64,000 nucleotides of DNA from Serratia oryzae (GCF_001976145.1 NZ_MOXD01000003.1:434001-498000); one strand, 5' to 3'. Shown: positions 17,577-26,673, counted from the stretch's first letter. The notes: generated from the sequence alone by a model not told the origin. A program made the numbers and translations.

Positions 17577-19151
17577 TCAGGCCTGTGAGACAGGTTCAAG
17601 CACGATAGCTTTTACCTCAGGGACAATATTCATTTTCTGGCAGATCTGGCTGTTACCCCAGCATTGCTCATAAGGCAGGCCCACCAGTTTTTCGATCACC
17701 ACACGAACTTCAGGTTGAATATCACCCAGCTTTCCACCGGCTTTGATACGTGCGACTTCATCCAAAACAACGCGGTGGGTTTGGCGATTGAGGGTCATCT
17801 GCCCACTGAAGACGATGGCCACCAGCGCCAGCATGATCACCCCGGCAAAGAACACCCAGGAGATGGCCGTGATGGCGGTTTCTGGCTGAGTATGGGATTT
17901 CGACTGGAACCCGTAATAGCTGAGGATAGCCCCCATGGTAAATACGATGATTGAGCGGACAATTTTGCCAGAGAAGGTCATAGCTCCCGCGTAGATCCCT
18001 TCGCGGCGGCGGCCGGTAAACACTTCATCCACATCGGCCAGGAAGGTATATACCGTCCAGGGAATGTAATACACCCCGCCAGTCCCCAGGCCAAAGATCA
18101 CGGTCACCCCAATGATCGCGGCCGTCGCATAATGTGCTGGCAGGTTAAAGAAACGCAGCAAGGAGTAACAGCAAACGGCAAAAATGACGATCCCCAACGC
18201 CCAGCTGTATGGCTTGCTGAAGCCTTTTCTCACGCAGAGGCCGATAAACAGCGCCGTGGAAAGCAACTGTAGAATGGCATTCAGGCTGTTTAGCCCGGCA
18301 AGAATCGCCGGATCGTACTGCAGCACAAAGATCACGAAATAGGTAAAGACAGAGGCAAACAGCCACTCGGCACCAAAGCCAAACAGATACATGCCCAAAT
18401 GCTTGCGGAACACCCGCAGATAGAATGTCGATTGCATATCTCTGGCCAGAGAGATCAGCGTATTCAGCAGCGACTGCTTCTGCTTCACGGCCGCTCCCCC
18501 GTCATCTTTCCGCTCCCAAGAGAACAGATAAAGCATGCCGATAGCAATAAACAGAATCACGCCGTAGGTGATACCGGTATACAGGAAGGGTTGCGCCGAT
18601 TCTTTACCGTAAATGAGGATGAACTGACCAGGAATAAAGGCAGCCAGGAAATTGGCCATCTTGCCGAAAATCGCTTTATAGCCGGTAAGCTTAGAGCGCA
18701 CCGCGAAATCCTCAGTCATTTCGGTCGCCAATGTTTCATAAGGCACCATCACCGAGGTGTAAATCAGTTCGAAAATCACATAGGTGGCAAGGTAGTACCA
18801 GAAGCCGAAACCTTCTACCCACAGCAAAGGGTAAAAAATCATCAGTGGCGCACCAATCAAGACAAAGAAACGCCGCCGACCAAAACGTTTACCCAACCAG
18901 GTATTACCAAAGTTATCGGTCAGGTACCCCATCACCGGGTTACTGATGGCATCAATCACGCTGGCGACAGAAAAGATAAATGAGGCTTCCAACAGCGTCA
19001 GCCCACAAAACGTGGTGTAAAAATACAGTAACCAAGCTCCGCTGATTGCCAGGGCTCCGCTGCCCAACAGGTTGCCGCCACCATAGGCCAACTGGTGCCC
19101 CAATGTGACCGCCCGCCCCTCTCCCAAGGGCTGAATACTCTTTGTTCTCAT
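17577..19151 (-). CDS. togT: Oligogalacturonide transporter of the GPH/MFS type
   Basis: A 524-aa inner-membrane cation symporter of the glycoside-pentoside-hexuronide family, with about 12 hydrophobic segments. It opens GHQLAYGGGNLLGSGALA, carries the GKRFGRRRFFVLIG loop, and has a soluble tail of about 90 aa. The family member TogT of Dickeya imports oligogalacturonides, and the position next to ogl and under a KdgR box supports that role. It gives the locus a second importer beside TogMNAB. The start codon is ATG at 19151 after a weak GAGAG. Confidence 0.87.
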   Translation of the reverse strand: MRTKSIQPLGEGRAVTLGHQLAYGGGNLLGSGALAISGAWLLYFYTTFCGLTLLEASFIFSVASVIDAISNPVMGYLTDNFGNTWLGKRFGRRRFFVLIGAPLMIFYPLLWVEGFGFWYYLATYVIFELIYTSVMVPYETLATEMTEDFAVRSKLTGYKAIFGKMANFLAAFIPGQFILIYGKESAQPFLYTGITYGVILFIAIGMLYLFSWERKDDGGAAVKQKQSLLNTLISLARDMQSTFYLRVFRKHLGMYLFGFGAEWLFASVFTYFVIFVLQYDPAILAGLNSLNAILQLLSTALFIGLCVRKGFSKPYSWALGIVIFAVCCYSLLRFFNLPAHYATAAIIGVTVIFGLGTGGVYYIPWTVYTFLADVDEVFTGRRREGIYAGAMTFSGKIVRSIIVFTMGAILSYYGFQSKSHTQPETAITAISWVFFAGVIMLALVAIVFSGQMTLNRQTHRVVLDEVARIKAGGKLGDIQPEVRVVIEKLVGLPYEQCWGNSQICQKMNIVPEVKAIVLEPVSQA

Positions 19152-19175
19152 CTACCGCTCTCATTTCGTTATTAA

Positions 19176-19194
19176 AATGAACTATTATTTCATT
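19176..19194. promoter_or_regulatory. KdgR-type box upstream of togT
   Basis: AATGAACTATTATTTCATT matches the KdgR consensus at 16 of 19 positions with both outer arms intact. It lies 25 bp upstream of the transporter start. Confidence 0.8.
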
Positions 19195-19237
19195 TTTTTA
19201 GGAATGATGTTTTATACTTGCCGGGGCGCTATATTGA

Positions 19238-19253
19238 TGTGAAGAAAATCACA
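19238..19253. promoter_or_regulatory. CRP site between togT and ogl
   Basis: TGTGAAGAAAATCACA is a perfect TGTGA-N6-TCACA site in the divergent togT/ogl region (19152-19599, no gene). CRP activation together with KdgR repression is the known logic of pectin-catabolic genes. Confidence 0.75.
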
Positions 19254-19449
19254 GAAAAAAGTAAGGATAATCAATTGCGGTGTTTTTAAGCGTGAGCAGC
19301 ATCCGGCTACGTCTCCTTTCCTGGGATAATACTGGTTTTCCTGGCCCTAACCTCGCTTGCAGCAAAGGGCGACACAGCATGCACCAGTTATGCCCCCACT
19401 AACCATGATGCAAACGGGCATCTTGAGTAAAACCGGATGAGCGAAGCAA

Positions 19450-19473
19450 TTTATGCGATATCGGTCGCATAAA
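19450..19473. promoter_or_regulatory. Inverted repeat upstream of ogl
   Basis: TTTATGCGA and TCGCATAAA form a 9-bp inverted repeat with a 6-bp spacer, about 127 bp before the ogl start. It resembles neither KdgR nor CRP sites; it may be an operator for another regulator or a weak hairpin. Confidence 0.4.
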
Positions 19474-19525
19474 TCACCCGTATAGGTTGGCCTGCCGCAC
19501 CACTTTGATATCATTTTTCTAATTT

Positions 19526-19544
19526 AATGAAACAACGTTTTAGT
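19526..19544. promoter_or_regulatory. KdgR-type box upstream of ogl
   Basis: AATGAAACAACGTTTTAGT matches the KdgR consensus at 15 of 19 positions, with the left arm AATGAAACA intact. It lies 55 bp before the ogl start codon. Confidence 0.7.
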
Positions 19545-19599
19545 AATTAAGGAACTGTTCAGTCTCGGCGGTTCATCAATCAATTTAAGGGAGGCCATC

Positions 19600-20766
19600 G
19601 TGGCTAAAGGTTCAATCCTCGAATTCAATTTCCATCGTTCAACCGATGCAAGTACCGGCGCGCAAATCACTCGCTTAACGCCGCCAGACGTACTGTGCCA
19701 CCGGAACTATTTCTATCAGAAATGCTTCACCAATGACGGGCGCAACCTGTTGTTCGCTGGGGAATTTGATGGCCACCGTAACTACTATCTGCTGGATCTG
19801 GAAAAACAGCAGGCGGTTCAGTTAACCGAAGGCGCTGGCGACAATACGTTCGGCGGTTTCTTATCGCCAGACGATCGCTTCCTCTACTACGTGAAAAATG
19901 AGCGCGAACTGCGCCGGGTTGAACTCAGCAACTGCCATGAACAAACCGTTTATCAGGTGCCGGAAGAGTGGGTAGGTTATGGTACCTGGGTCGCCAACAG
20001 CGAATGTACCAGCCTGGTGGGCATCGAAATCGATCGTAACGACTGGCAACCGCTGACCGATTGGAAAATTTTCCACGCCTTCTTCACCAAAAACCCTCGC
20101 TGCCGTCTGCTGCGTGTCGATCTCAACAGCGGCGACTCACGGGTGATCTATCAGGACAATATCTGGCTGGGCCACCCGATTTATCGCCCTTACCACGATA
20201 ACTGCGTGGCTTTCTGCCACGAAGGGCCACACGATCTGGTCGATGCCCGTATGTGGATGATTAATGAAGACGGCAGCAATATGCGTAAGGTGAAAACCCA
20301 CGCCGAAGGTGAGAGCTGCACTCATGAATTCTGGGTACCAGACGGCTCCGCGCTGATGTACGTTTCATATATGAAAGGCCAGCAGGATCGCAACATCTGC
20401 CGTTTCGATCCCGAAAGCGGTGTGAATGAAGTGGTGATGAGCATGCCTGCCTGCTCTCATCTGATGAGCAACCACGACGGCAGCCTGCTGGTGGGCGATG
20501 GTTCTGCATCCCCGGTCGATATCAAGGATTCGGCGGGCTATACCATCGAGAACGATCCTTGGCTCTATGTGTTCGATGCCAAAGGCAAGCGCCAGGCCCG
20601 TTTGGCCGCACACAACAGCTCATGGCGCGTACTGAAGGGCGATCGTCAGGTAACGCACCCTCACCCTTCATTCACCCCAGACAATCGCCAAGTGCTGTTC
20701 ACTTCCGATTTTGAAGGTGAACCTGCGCTCTATCTGGCAAGATTGCCTGAAAATCTGTTTGCTTAA
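19600..20766 (+). CDS. ogl: Oligogalacturonate lyase
   Basis: A 388-aa cytoplasmic beta-propeller lyase (PL22) that splits digalacturonates into 5-keto-4-deoxyuronate monomers by Mn-dependent beta-elimination. Typical features are RLTPPDVLCHRNYFYQKCF near the N-terminus and the metal-site histidines in CHEGPHDLVDARMW, THEFW and HPHPSFTPD. The start is a GTG at 19600 preceded by GGGAGG. It heads the ogl-kdgF transcript, opposite togT, with KdgR and CRP sites upstream. Confidence 0.95.
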   Translation: MAKGSILEFNFHRSTDASTGAQITRLTPPDVLCHRNYFYQKCFTNDGRNLLFAGEFDGHRNYYLLDLEKQQAVQLTEGAGDNTFGGFLSPDDRFLYYVKNERELRRVELSNCHEQTVYQVPEEWVGYGTWVANSECTSLVGIEIDRNDWQPLTDWKIFHAFFTKNPRCRLLRVDLNSGDSRVIYQDNIWLGHPIYRPYHDNCVAFCHEGPHDLVDARMWMINEDGSNMRKVKTHAEGESCTHEFWVPDGSALMYVSYMKGQQDRNICRFDPESGVNEVVMSMPACSHLMSNHDGSLLVGDGSASPVDIKDSAGYTIENDPWLYVFDAKGKRQARLAAHNSSWRVLKGDRQVTHPHPSFTPDNRQVLFTSDFEGEPALYLARLPENLFA

Positions 20767-20792
20767 TTACGGTTTATTACTGAGGAAAAGTC

Positions 20793-21116
20793 ATGTTCAT
20801 CTACAAACAAGAATGCGCGCTTGAGGATTTGGGTAACGGCATCACGCGGCGTATTCTCGCTCACGGCGGAACCATGATGGCAGTGGAAGTCAACTTCAGC
20901 AAAGACGCCGTCGGCACGCTGCACAGCCATCCGCACGAGCAGCTTACCTATGTACTTTCAGGCCGCTTCAGTTTCACCATTGATGGTGTCACTAAAGAGG
21001 TGAGTGCAGGAGATACCCTGTACAAAAAGCCTAACGTCGTTCACGGCTGCGTCTGCCTGGAGGCCGGAACCCTGCTGGATACCTTTACTCCGCAACGCGC
21101 AGACTTCCTGAGCTAA
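20793..21116 (+). CDS. kdgF: Cupin protein KdgF (uronate linearisation)
   Basis: A 107-aa single-domain cupin. The metal-binding motif is HSHPHEQ (His44, His46, His48 and Gln50 are candidates), with a further His84 in NVVHGC. KdgF converts unsaturated uronate monomers to the linear ketone for the isomerase step. It lies 26 nt after ogl with a GAGGA ribosome site, so both are made together in response to imported oligomers. Confidence 0.92.
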   Translation: MFIYKQECALEDLGNGITRRILAHGGTMMAVEVNFSKDAVGTLHSHPHEQLTYVLSGRFSFTIDGVTKEVSAGDTLYKKPNVVHGCVCLEAGTLLDTFTPQRADFLS

Positions 21117-21129
21117 GCCTTTCCCCGAG

Positions 21130-21155
21130 ATCCCCGGCGCGCAAGCACCGGGGAT
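21130..21155 (+). terminator. Hairpin downstream of kdgF
   Basis: ATCCCCGG (21130-21137) pairs with CCGGGGAT (21148-21155) around a 10-nt loop, 14 nt after the kdgF stop. The sequence that follows is only weakly T-rich. Confidence 0.55.
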
Positions 21156-21330
21156 TGCGACAATCTTACAGCCCGCCTCATCCGCCTTGCCGTTATCGCC
21201 ATCGTCTGTTCTGCGTAACCGCTACGTTGATCGTCCCTATTTGCTGAAATCTGATATACCTTTGTCTGTGGTACAGATTACAGTAACGTATGTGTAATGA
21301 TTTACAGATCATCTTACCGTAGGAGAAATT

Positions 21331-21960
21331 ATGATTGACCTGTATTACGCGCCTACTCCCAATGGTCACAAAATTACTCTGTTCCTGGAGGAAGTGGGCT
21401 TACCCTACCGTATCCATCGCGTAAATATCAGCGCTGGCGATCAGTTCAAACCGGCGTTTCTGGCGATCTCTCCCAACAATAAAATCCCGGCCATTGTCGA
21501 TCAGCAACCGCTTGATGGCGGTGCCCCCATCAGCCTGTTTGAATCAGGTGAAATCCTGCTCTATCTGGCGGAGAAAACCGGCAAACTACTGAGCAAAGGG
21601 CTGCGTGAACGCGCAACCACGCTGCAGTGGTTATTCTGGCAGGTCGCTGGATTTGGCCCAATGCTCGGCCAGAATCACCACTTCAACCACTATGCGCCAC
21701 AGCCGGTGCCCTACGCTATCGAGCGTTATCAGGTGGAGACCAAGCGCCTGTATGGCGTGCTGGAAGCCGAACTGCAAAAGCACCCGTATCTGGGAGGGGA
21801 TAATTACAGCATTGCCGATATCGCCACTTATCCGTGGGTCGTTTCTCACCCTCGGCAGCGTATCGATCTGGCTGATTATCCGGCGGTACGCAATTGGTTT
21901 GAACGTATCAGTAACCGCCCGGCAACCCAGCGTGCCTACAAGCTGGCCGAGCAGGCGTAA
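21331..21960 (+). CDS. yfcG: Glutathione S-transferase-like disulfide-bond oxidoreductase YfcG
   Basis: A 209-aa GST-fold protein with an N-terminal thioredoxin-like domain (MIDLYYAPTPNGHKITLFLEE) in which the usual catalytic Cys is replaced by the TPNG region, as in the Nu-class YfcG. The ESGEILLYLAEKTG motif binds the glutathione gamma-Glu. E. coli YfcG reduces disulfides with two glutathiones. It follows the ancestral order, upstream of folX; the yfcF expected beside it is absent. A GGAG ribosome site precedes the ATG. Confidence 0.93.
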   Translation: MIDLYYAPTPNGHKITLFLEEVGLPYRIHRVNISAGDQFKPAFLAISPNNKIPAIVDQQPLDGGAPISLFESGEILLYLAEKTGKLLSKGLRERATTLQWLFWQVAGFGPMLGQNHHFNHYAPQPVPYAIERYQVETKRLYGVLEAELQKHPYLGGDNYSIADIATYPWVVSHPRQRIDLADYPAVRNWFERISNRPATQRAYKLAEQA

Positions 21961-22076
21961 GCCATTGACTGTGAGCCACCGCCCCTGTGGCTCTCTTTAA
22001 CCGCTTGGCTGCGTTATCATTTCCTCACTTTCCGTGTATTCTGTTCACAAACATTCAGACCTCTGGAGAATCTCTG

Positions 22077-22454
22077 ATGCCATCCTGCCAACCCGATGCC
22101 ATTATCCGCATTAAAAACCTGCGGTTACGTACCTTCATCGGTATCAAGGAAGAAGAAATCAATAATCGTCAGGATATCCTGATCAACGTGACGATCCATT
22201 ACCCGGCGGATAAAGCACGTAACAGTGAAAATATCGAAGATGCCCTGAACTATCGCACCATTACCAAAGCCATTATTCACCACATTGAAGGTAACCGCTT
22301 CGCATTGCTGGAAAAATTAACTCAGGATGTGCTCGATATCGTGAAACAACATCCGTGGGTAACCTATGCTGAAGTAGAGATAGATAAACTGCTGGCCCTG
22401 CGTTATGCCGATTCGGTTTCTATGACCATGATCTATCGCCGCGACGCAGCATAA
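22077..22454 (+). CDS. folX: Dihydroneopterin triphosphate 2'-epimerase
   Basis: A 125-aa tunnelling-fold enzyme related to FolB that epimerises dihydroneopterin triphosphate at C2'. Characteristic stretches are [29 protein letters not shown] and [10 protein letters not shown], with the catalytic Lys/Glu region near [17 protein letters not shown]. The ATG at 22077 is preceded by GGAGA; the frame is open upstream to 21987 but that part lies in the yfcG trailer. Confidence 0.95.
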   Translation: MPSCQPDAIIRIKNLRLRTFIGIKEEEINNRQDILINVTIHYPADKARNSENIEDALNYRTITKAIIHHIEGNRFALLEKLTQDVLDIVKQHPWVTYAEVEIDKLLALRYADSVSMTMIYRRDAA

Positions 22455-22481
22455 TACTCACACCGCTCAGGGAGGCGGACC

Positions 22482-23387
22482 ATGCGGATCCTGATTACCG
22501 GCGCTACCGGGCTGATTGGCAGCAGCCTGACTCGGCAACTGCTGCACCTTTCACATGAAATTACCGTGCTGTCACGCAACGTAAAAAGTGCGCACGCCAA
22601 ATTTGGCGAGCAGGTGAGTTATTGGCCTTCACTTAGCGATCGACACTCTCTGGACGGCTTCGATGCCGTCATCAATCTGGCGGGTGAGCCGATTGCTGAC
22701 AAGCGTTGGAACAAAGCCCAGAAAGATCGCCTGTGCCGTAGCCGCTGGGAATTAACCGAACGGCTGGCGGCGCTGATCAATGCCAGCACCACCCCGCCTA
22801 CGGTGTTTATCTCAGGATCGGCCGTGGGTTATTACGGCGATCAGGGGCAGGCCGTGGTGACCGAAGATGAAACTCCGCACGATGAGTTTACCCACCAACT
22901 GTGCCAGCGCTGGGAAGCCCTGGCGCTGCGTGCGCAGAGCAGCACGACCCGCGTCTGCCTGCTGCGCACCGGCGTAGTGCTGTCGCCCAAAGGTGGCGCG
23001 CTGGCGAAAATGCTGCCGCCCTTCCGCATCGGCCTCGGCGGGCCAATCGGTGATGGCCGCCAGTATCTGCCCTGGATCCATATCGACGATATGGTTAACG
23101 GCATTATTTATCTGCTGGATAACCGCAATCTGCGTGGCCCGTTCAATATGGTCGCACCCTATCCGGTACATAATGAACAGTTTGCGGCAACTCTGGCCAA
23201 GGTGCTGGATCGCCCGGCGTTTCTGCGTGTTCCCGCGTGCGCTATGCGGCTGCTCATGGGGGAAGCGGCGGTGCTGGTGCTGGGTGGCCAACGCGCCGTG
23301 CCCAGAAGGCTGGAAGAAGCCGGTTTCAGCTTCCGTTTCTTTGAGTTGGAACAGGCGCTGGATGATGTGATCAACCAGCAGGCCTAG
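22482..23387 (+). CDS. yfcH: NAD-dependent epimerase-like protein YfcH
   Basis: A 301-aa extended SDR protein (the TIGR01777 family) with the N-terminal dinucleotide motif ITGATGLIG (residues 4-12). The sequences [17 protein letters not shown] and [12 protein letters not shown] are family hallmarks, and a C-terminal DUF1731-like segment follows. Function is not established. A GGAGG ribosome site precedes the ATG, 27 nt after folX, so the two are probably one transcript. Confidence 0.93.
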   Translation: MRILITGATGLIGSSLTRQLLHLSHEITVLSRNVKSAHAKFGEQVSYWPSLSDRHSLDGFDAVINLAGEPIADKRWNKAQKDRLCRSRWELTERLAALINASTTPPTVFISGSAVGYYGDQGQAVVTEDETPHDEFTHQLCQRWEALALRAQSSTTRVCLLRTGVVLSPKGGALAKMLPPFRIGLGGPIGDGRQYLPWIHIDDMVNGIIYLLDNRNLRGPFNMVAPYPVHNEQFAATLAKVLDRPAFLRVPACAMRLLMGEAAVLVLGGQRAVPRRLEEAGFSFRFFELEQALDDVINQQA

Positions 23388-23396
23388 GTGATATGT

Positions 23397-23418
23397 GGTG
23401 CCCTTACTTAAGGGCACC
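23397..23418. terminator. Bidirectional terminator between yfcH and hisP
   Basis: GGTGCCCTTA (23397-23406) and TAAGGGCACC (23409-23418) make a near-perfect palindrome between convergent genes. The hisP stop codon lies inside it. Confidence 0.65.
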
Positions 23419-24177
23419 CGAGAGAAACTGCTGCAAACGCGGGCTTTTCGGGTTACCGAAAACTTCGGCAGGTGGCCCCTGTTCTTCAATTAACCCCTGA
23501 TGCAGGAAAATCACGTGGTTTGAGACATGGCGCGCAAACTCCATTTCATGGGTTACCACCACCATGGTTTTGCCCTCTTCGGCCAGTTTCTGCATGATGC
23601 GCAGCACTTCGCCCACCAGCTCAGGATCCAGCGCTGAGGTCGGTTCGTCAAACAACAACACTTCCGGCTCCATCGCCAGTGCCCGGGCAATCGACACCCG
23701 CTGCTGCTGCCCGCCGGAAAGGTGCACCGGGTATTTGCCCCGCGCCCGCTCGTCAATACCGACCTTATCCAGATAACGTATCGCACGCTCGCGGGCCTCT
23801 GCCTTGCTCAAGCCCAATACCTGTACCGGCGCTTCCATCACGTTTTCCAACACCGTCATGTGGCTCCACAGGTTAAAATGCTGGAATACCATCGTCAGGC
23901 GGGTACGCAGCAATTGCAGTTGCTTCTTGTCAAACACCTTCAACTGGCCATCTTTGTCGCGCACCATGCGGATATCTTCATTATTCAGGCTGATCGCTCC
24001 CTCGCTCGGCTTCTCCAGGAAGTTAATGCAGCGCAGGAAGGTGCTTTTACCCGAGCCGGAAGAACCGATAATACTAATCACATCCCCCGCATTGGCTGCC
24101 AGGGAAACCCCTTTCAGCACTTCATGATCGCCATAACGCTTGTGCAGTTCGGTGACGGCTAATTTATTTTCAGACAT
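23404..24177 (-). CDS. hisP: Histidine/basic amino acid ABC transporter ATPase
   Basis: A 257-aa polar-amino-acid ATPase. Walker A is GSSGSGKST (38-46), the signature is [14 protein letters not shown], and Walker B is [13 protein letters not shown]. It should energise the HisQ-HisM permease. In relatives it directly follows hisM; here 14.7 kb of foreign DNA separates them, beginning 17 bp upstream of this start. Reading frame and motifs are intact, so only its transcription is in question: it now depends on read-through or on a promoter inside the island's left repeat. Confidence 0.95.
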   Translation of the reverse strand: MSENKLAVTELHKRYGDHEVLKGVSLAANAGDVISIIGSSGSGKSTFLRCINFLEKPSEGAISLNNEDIRMVRDKDGQLKVFDKKQLQLLRTRLTMVFQHFNLWSHMTVLENVMEAPVQVLGLSKAEARERAIRYLDKVGIDERARGKYPVHLSGGQQQRVSIARALAMEPEVLLFDEPTSALDPELVGEVLRIMQKLAEEGKTMVVVTHEMEFARHVSNHVIFLHQGLIEEQGPPAEVFGNPKSPRLQQFLSGALK

Positions 24178-24193
24178 GGTGTTTTCCCGTCAT

Positions 24194-24365
24194 TCATCGA
24201 TGAGAACTGAAACTACTGAAAAGCACTACATTAGTACTGAACAGTGTTCGAAAAATGAGTAGTATTATCAATGCATTATAGAAATCATCGATCTTGCAGA
24301 GCAGGGTAGTTATACACGATTTCTACATGATTTTAGCATGACTTATGAAGAGGTAAAGTGGTTAA
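24194..24365 (+). repeat. Inverted repeat A, left copy (left end of island)
   Basis: A 172-bp segment repeated base for base, in opposite orientation, at 37348-37519. It begins with the att core TCATCGATGAG at the hisP side, followed directly by AACTGAAA. It contains no ORF; it is presumably an integrase-binding arm and the upstream region of hisP. Confidence 0.95.
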
Positions 24366-24420
24366 TCATTTGTTATCAATTCTTTATGGTTTGTATGAAA
24401 AATGAACTTCATCCTTCCAC

Positions 24421-24645
24421 TTAACCTTCTGGCAGGTATGGGTCTTTGCTATGAAAACCCACAGAACAAAACAGTCCATTAGGCCGATGAGTTATCAACT
24501 CAGTACCGAACGATGCCTTACAGGATTGCACTACGATGCTAACCACTTTCCCCTCATTACGAACAACAGCACTCATTAAGTCCTGAAACGTTACCTCATC
24601 CCTTCCCCTACTCTTAGCGGTCAATGCTGCCCTTTCTGCACACAC
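24421..24645 (-). CDS. Hypothetical protein with a CAERAA motif, possibly a remnant
   Basis: A 74-aa ORF starting with a GTG that directly follows an in-frame stop, without a clear ribosome site. Residues 2-7 (CAERAA) recall the zinc-ligand segment of cytidine deaminases, but the upstream HAE half and the following PCxxC are missing. It could be a fragment of a larger gene or a chance ORF. Confidence 0.3.
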   Translation of the reverse strand: MCAERAALTAKSRGRDEVTFQDLMSAVVRNEGKVVSIVVQSCKASFGTELITHRPNGLFCSVGFHSKDPYLPEG

Positions 24646-25007
24646 CTAAAAGCTACTCACTCACCATAAAGCAGCCATCTTTGAAAAAATATTGATTGAA
24701 TTTTCTTGTGATGACAAATCATCACTTACCACTTTCATCGATCGAATCGATCGTAATGATCAAAAACATTGATAGATCAGTTTTTATCCGCTATCATTGT
24801 TACAATGATTTGTCGATAAAAATCAATAAAGTAAGGGAAAACAACATGCTTACAATCTCCACAACTGGATAACTCATTGTGTGAGACTGATGTTTCAAGA
24901 AAAGCCAAAGGTAGGTCAGTGATGCCATTACCGTTAAAGACAGGGAAAAGCCACCATTGACTACAAAAGGCGATGTGATTCGCAATTAATTGATAAGGAA
25001 TTTTCAG
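24646..25007. other. Non-coding region with clustered ATCGATCG motifs
   Basis: About 360 AT-rich bases before the membrane-protein operon. ATCGATCG occurs twice in a row at 24738-24754, followed by repeated GATC-containing sequence. This probably contains the operon promoter. An antisense frame at 24800-24985 lacks a ribosome site. Confidence 0.45.
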
Positions 25008-26015
25008 GTGACTTTGCTAATTTTAATTATATTATCTATAGCCGCTGTGTATTTGTGTAAAAAATACAATAAATCAATTTTAAAGGTGATTTTAAAAGCA
25101 ATTGCTTATTATCTGGTTCTCTCACTTCCACTTGCCTCAATAATTGTAGGTGTTTTTAATTTCTCGGATATTAGTAGCGAAGGTGTGAATTTCATTACTG
25201 CCTCACTTTACTTTTTGTCTTCTATGTTGCTTATTTTAAGTGGATTTTATGTAATTATCTTTGTTATATTCAAAAATAAAATAAAAAAACTATCAAGCTC
25301 TCATAAAAAACTTAATTATATAAATGGTTATACCACATCAATTCTATTTTTTACTCTATTTTTTTCTGGAGGATTATTATTTATTCGCACTGAAACAATG
25401 CAAGGTGAATCATTGGGTTTTCCTCCAAGCATGGATTTTTCAGAAGCTAAACGTCATAACATCTATAATGTTGATGAATATTCAAAATTCTTAGCTGAGA
25501 AAAAAGCCAAAGAAAAAGCTGAACAAGATAGAATAGCAGCAGAGCAGGTAGAAAGAGACTCCGAAATTACATTAGTTTCAAAACACTATAGTGATTCAGA
25601 CCCCAAATATGACATAGTAGCTAAATTCGATAAACGCAACAGTTTTGAAATGTCAATATTAGAGAATATTCAATCATACCCAAATGGTAGTTTTGAACGC
25701 TACAGAGCAGCTTTAATATACAGAGACTATGGAATTGATTTAAAGGACTTTGAGAGAATGGTTCTTCCACGGTGCTCTCGTAGTATGGAAGCACTTAAAT
25801 CAGGATACGAAAGTGTAACAAGGTCTTGGTTGCCATACTCAACTTATAAAGATAAAGGTTTATTAAGGGAAGAAGTAAAACGTAGAGATAATTATAACAA
25901 ATCATTTTCGGAAAGTATTCGAATTGAGTCACAAAAACAGAATGAATGTTTTTACTCGTTATCGCAAGAACAACCTAACCATTCACTACGAGATAGGCCA
26001 GAGGATTTACAATGA
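25008..26015 (+). CDS. Hypothetical multi-pass membrane protein with helical cytoplasmic or periplasmic tail
   Basis: A 335-aa protein I do not recognise. Four hydrophobic segments occupy roughly the first 135 residues (LLILIILSIAAVYL, AYYLVLSLPLASIIVGVF, ASLYFLSSMLLILSGFYVIIF, ILFFTLFFSGGLLFI). A charged helical stretch rich in Lys/Glu/Ala (LAEKKAKEKAEQDRIAAEQ) and a soluble domain with scattered Cys follow. I chose the GTG at 25008 because AAGGA is 8 nt upstream; a TTG at 24990 is also possible. It heads a plus-strand operon and overlaps the next gene by ATGA. Confidence 0.75.
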   Translation: MTLLILIILSIAAVYLCKKYNKSILKVILKAIAYYLVLSLPLASIIVGVFNFSDISSEGVNFITASLYFLSSMLLILSGFYVIIFVIFKNKIKKLSSSHKKLNYINGYTTSILFFTLFFSGGLLFIRTETMQGESLGFPPSMDFSEAKRHNIYNVDEYSKFLAEKKAKEKAEQDRIAAEQVERDSEITLVSKHYSDSDPKYDIVAKFDKRNSFEMSILENIQSYPNGSFERYRAALIYRDYGIDLKDFERMVLPRCSRSMEALKSGYESVTRSWLPYSTYKDKGLLREEVKRRDNYNKSFSESIRIESQKQNECFYSLSQEQPNHSLRDRPEDLQ

Positions 26016-26248
26016 ATAAAATCATACCAATACTACTACTAACCACTACCATACTCACAGGAAACGTTATGGCGTCAGGACTTCGTGAATTCAAAGTAGA
26101 ATATGTTGTAGCAGGTAGCGGCATAGTATACGCAGAGAACATATATGCATATTCAGCTACTGAAGCATGGAACAAATTAAAGCAAAATGAGAAAAAAAAT
26201 GGAAAAGAAGCAATACAAAGATCTGTTAGAGAACTTAAACCAAGATAA
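26012..26248 (+). CDS. Small secreted hypothetical protein
   Basis: A 78-aa protein with a signal peptide (NKIIPILLLTTTILTGNVMA, cleavage likely before SGLREF). The mature part of about 58 aa has a strand-rich start (EFKVEYVVAGSGIVYAENIY) and a charged helix. It overlaps the upstream stop by 4 nt, so the two are translationally coupled. No family recognised. Confidence 0.7.
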   Translation: MNKIIPILLLTTTILTGNVMASGLREFKVEYVVAGSGIVYAENIYAYSATEAWNKLKQNEKKNGKEAIQRSVRELKPR

Positions 26249-26264
26249 GGTATCAGCGATTAAA

Positions 26265-26636
26265 ATGAAAACTTTATTTTTTACTGTAATTTTTGGATTA
26301 GTGCTTTCTACTAATGCATTTGCATCTGATGATATAAAAACCAACTCTTATTGTTTGGGATTTTATCAAGGTGTTAATGAATCGCAACCCGGCTCAGGGA
26401 TTGGACGAGAAGCCGAAGCAGCAATGAAACTTTTCCAAAATAAAGTTACTCAATCAAGAAAATTAGATAAGAAAAGTTTTGAATCAGGTAAATCTATAGG
26501 ATTAAAGATCTGGATTAACCGCAGCAATTATAAGAAACGACCCAAAATTGTTGATGAATGCTTTGAGGGTTATGGTGCATATATTAGAACATTAGATGAA
26601 GAGGGAATAAAAAGAGAAATCTATGGTGATAATTAA
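26265..26636 (+). CDS. Secreted hypothetical protein with two cysteines
   Basis: A 123-aa protein with a clear signal peptide (KTLFFTVIFGLVLSTNAFA, then SDDIKT). The mature part has Cys in SYCLGFYQG and DECFEGYG, likely a disulfide in the periplasm. It is Lys-rich and mostly helical by appearance. The frame opens at 26187 but the ATG at 26265 is where the signal peptide starts; it lacks a strong ribosome site. Same operon as the preceding genes. Confidence 0.7.
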   Translation: MKTLFFTVIFGLVLSTNAFASDDIKTNSYCLGFYQGVNESQPGSGIGREAEAAMKLFQNKVTQSRKLDKKSFESGKSIGLKIWINRSNYKKRPKIVDECFEGYGAYIRTLDEEGIKREIYGDN

Positions 26637-26673
26637 TCGTATAAATTCACGCCATACTAAAACATAAGCAAAC

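Noticed and set aside
24800..24985. Minus-strand 61-codon hydrophobic frame
   Set aside because: Starts at TTG without a ribosome site in AT-rich DNA; no support beyond being open.
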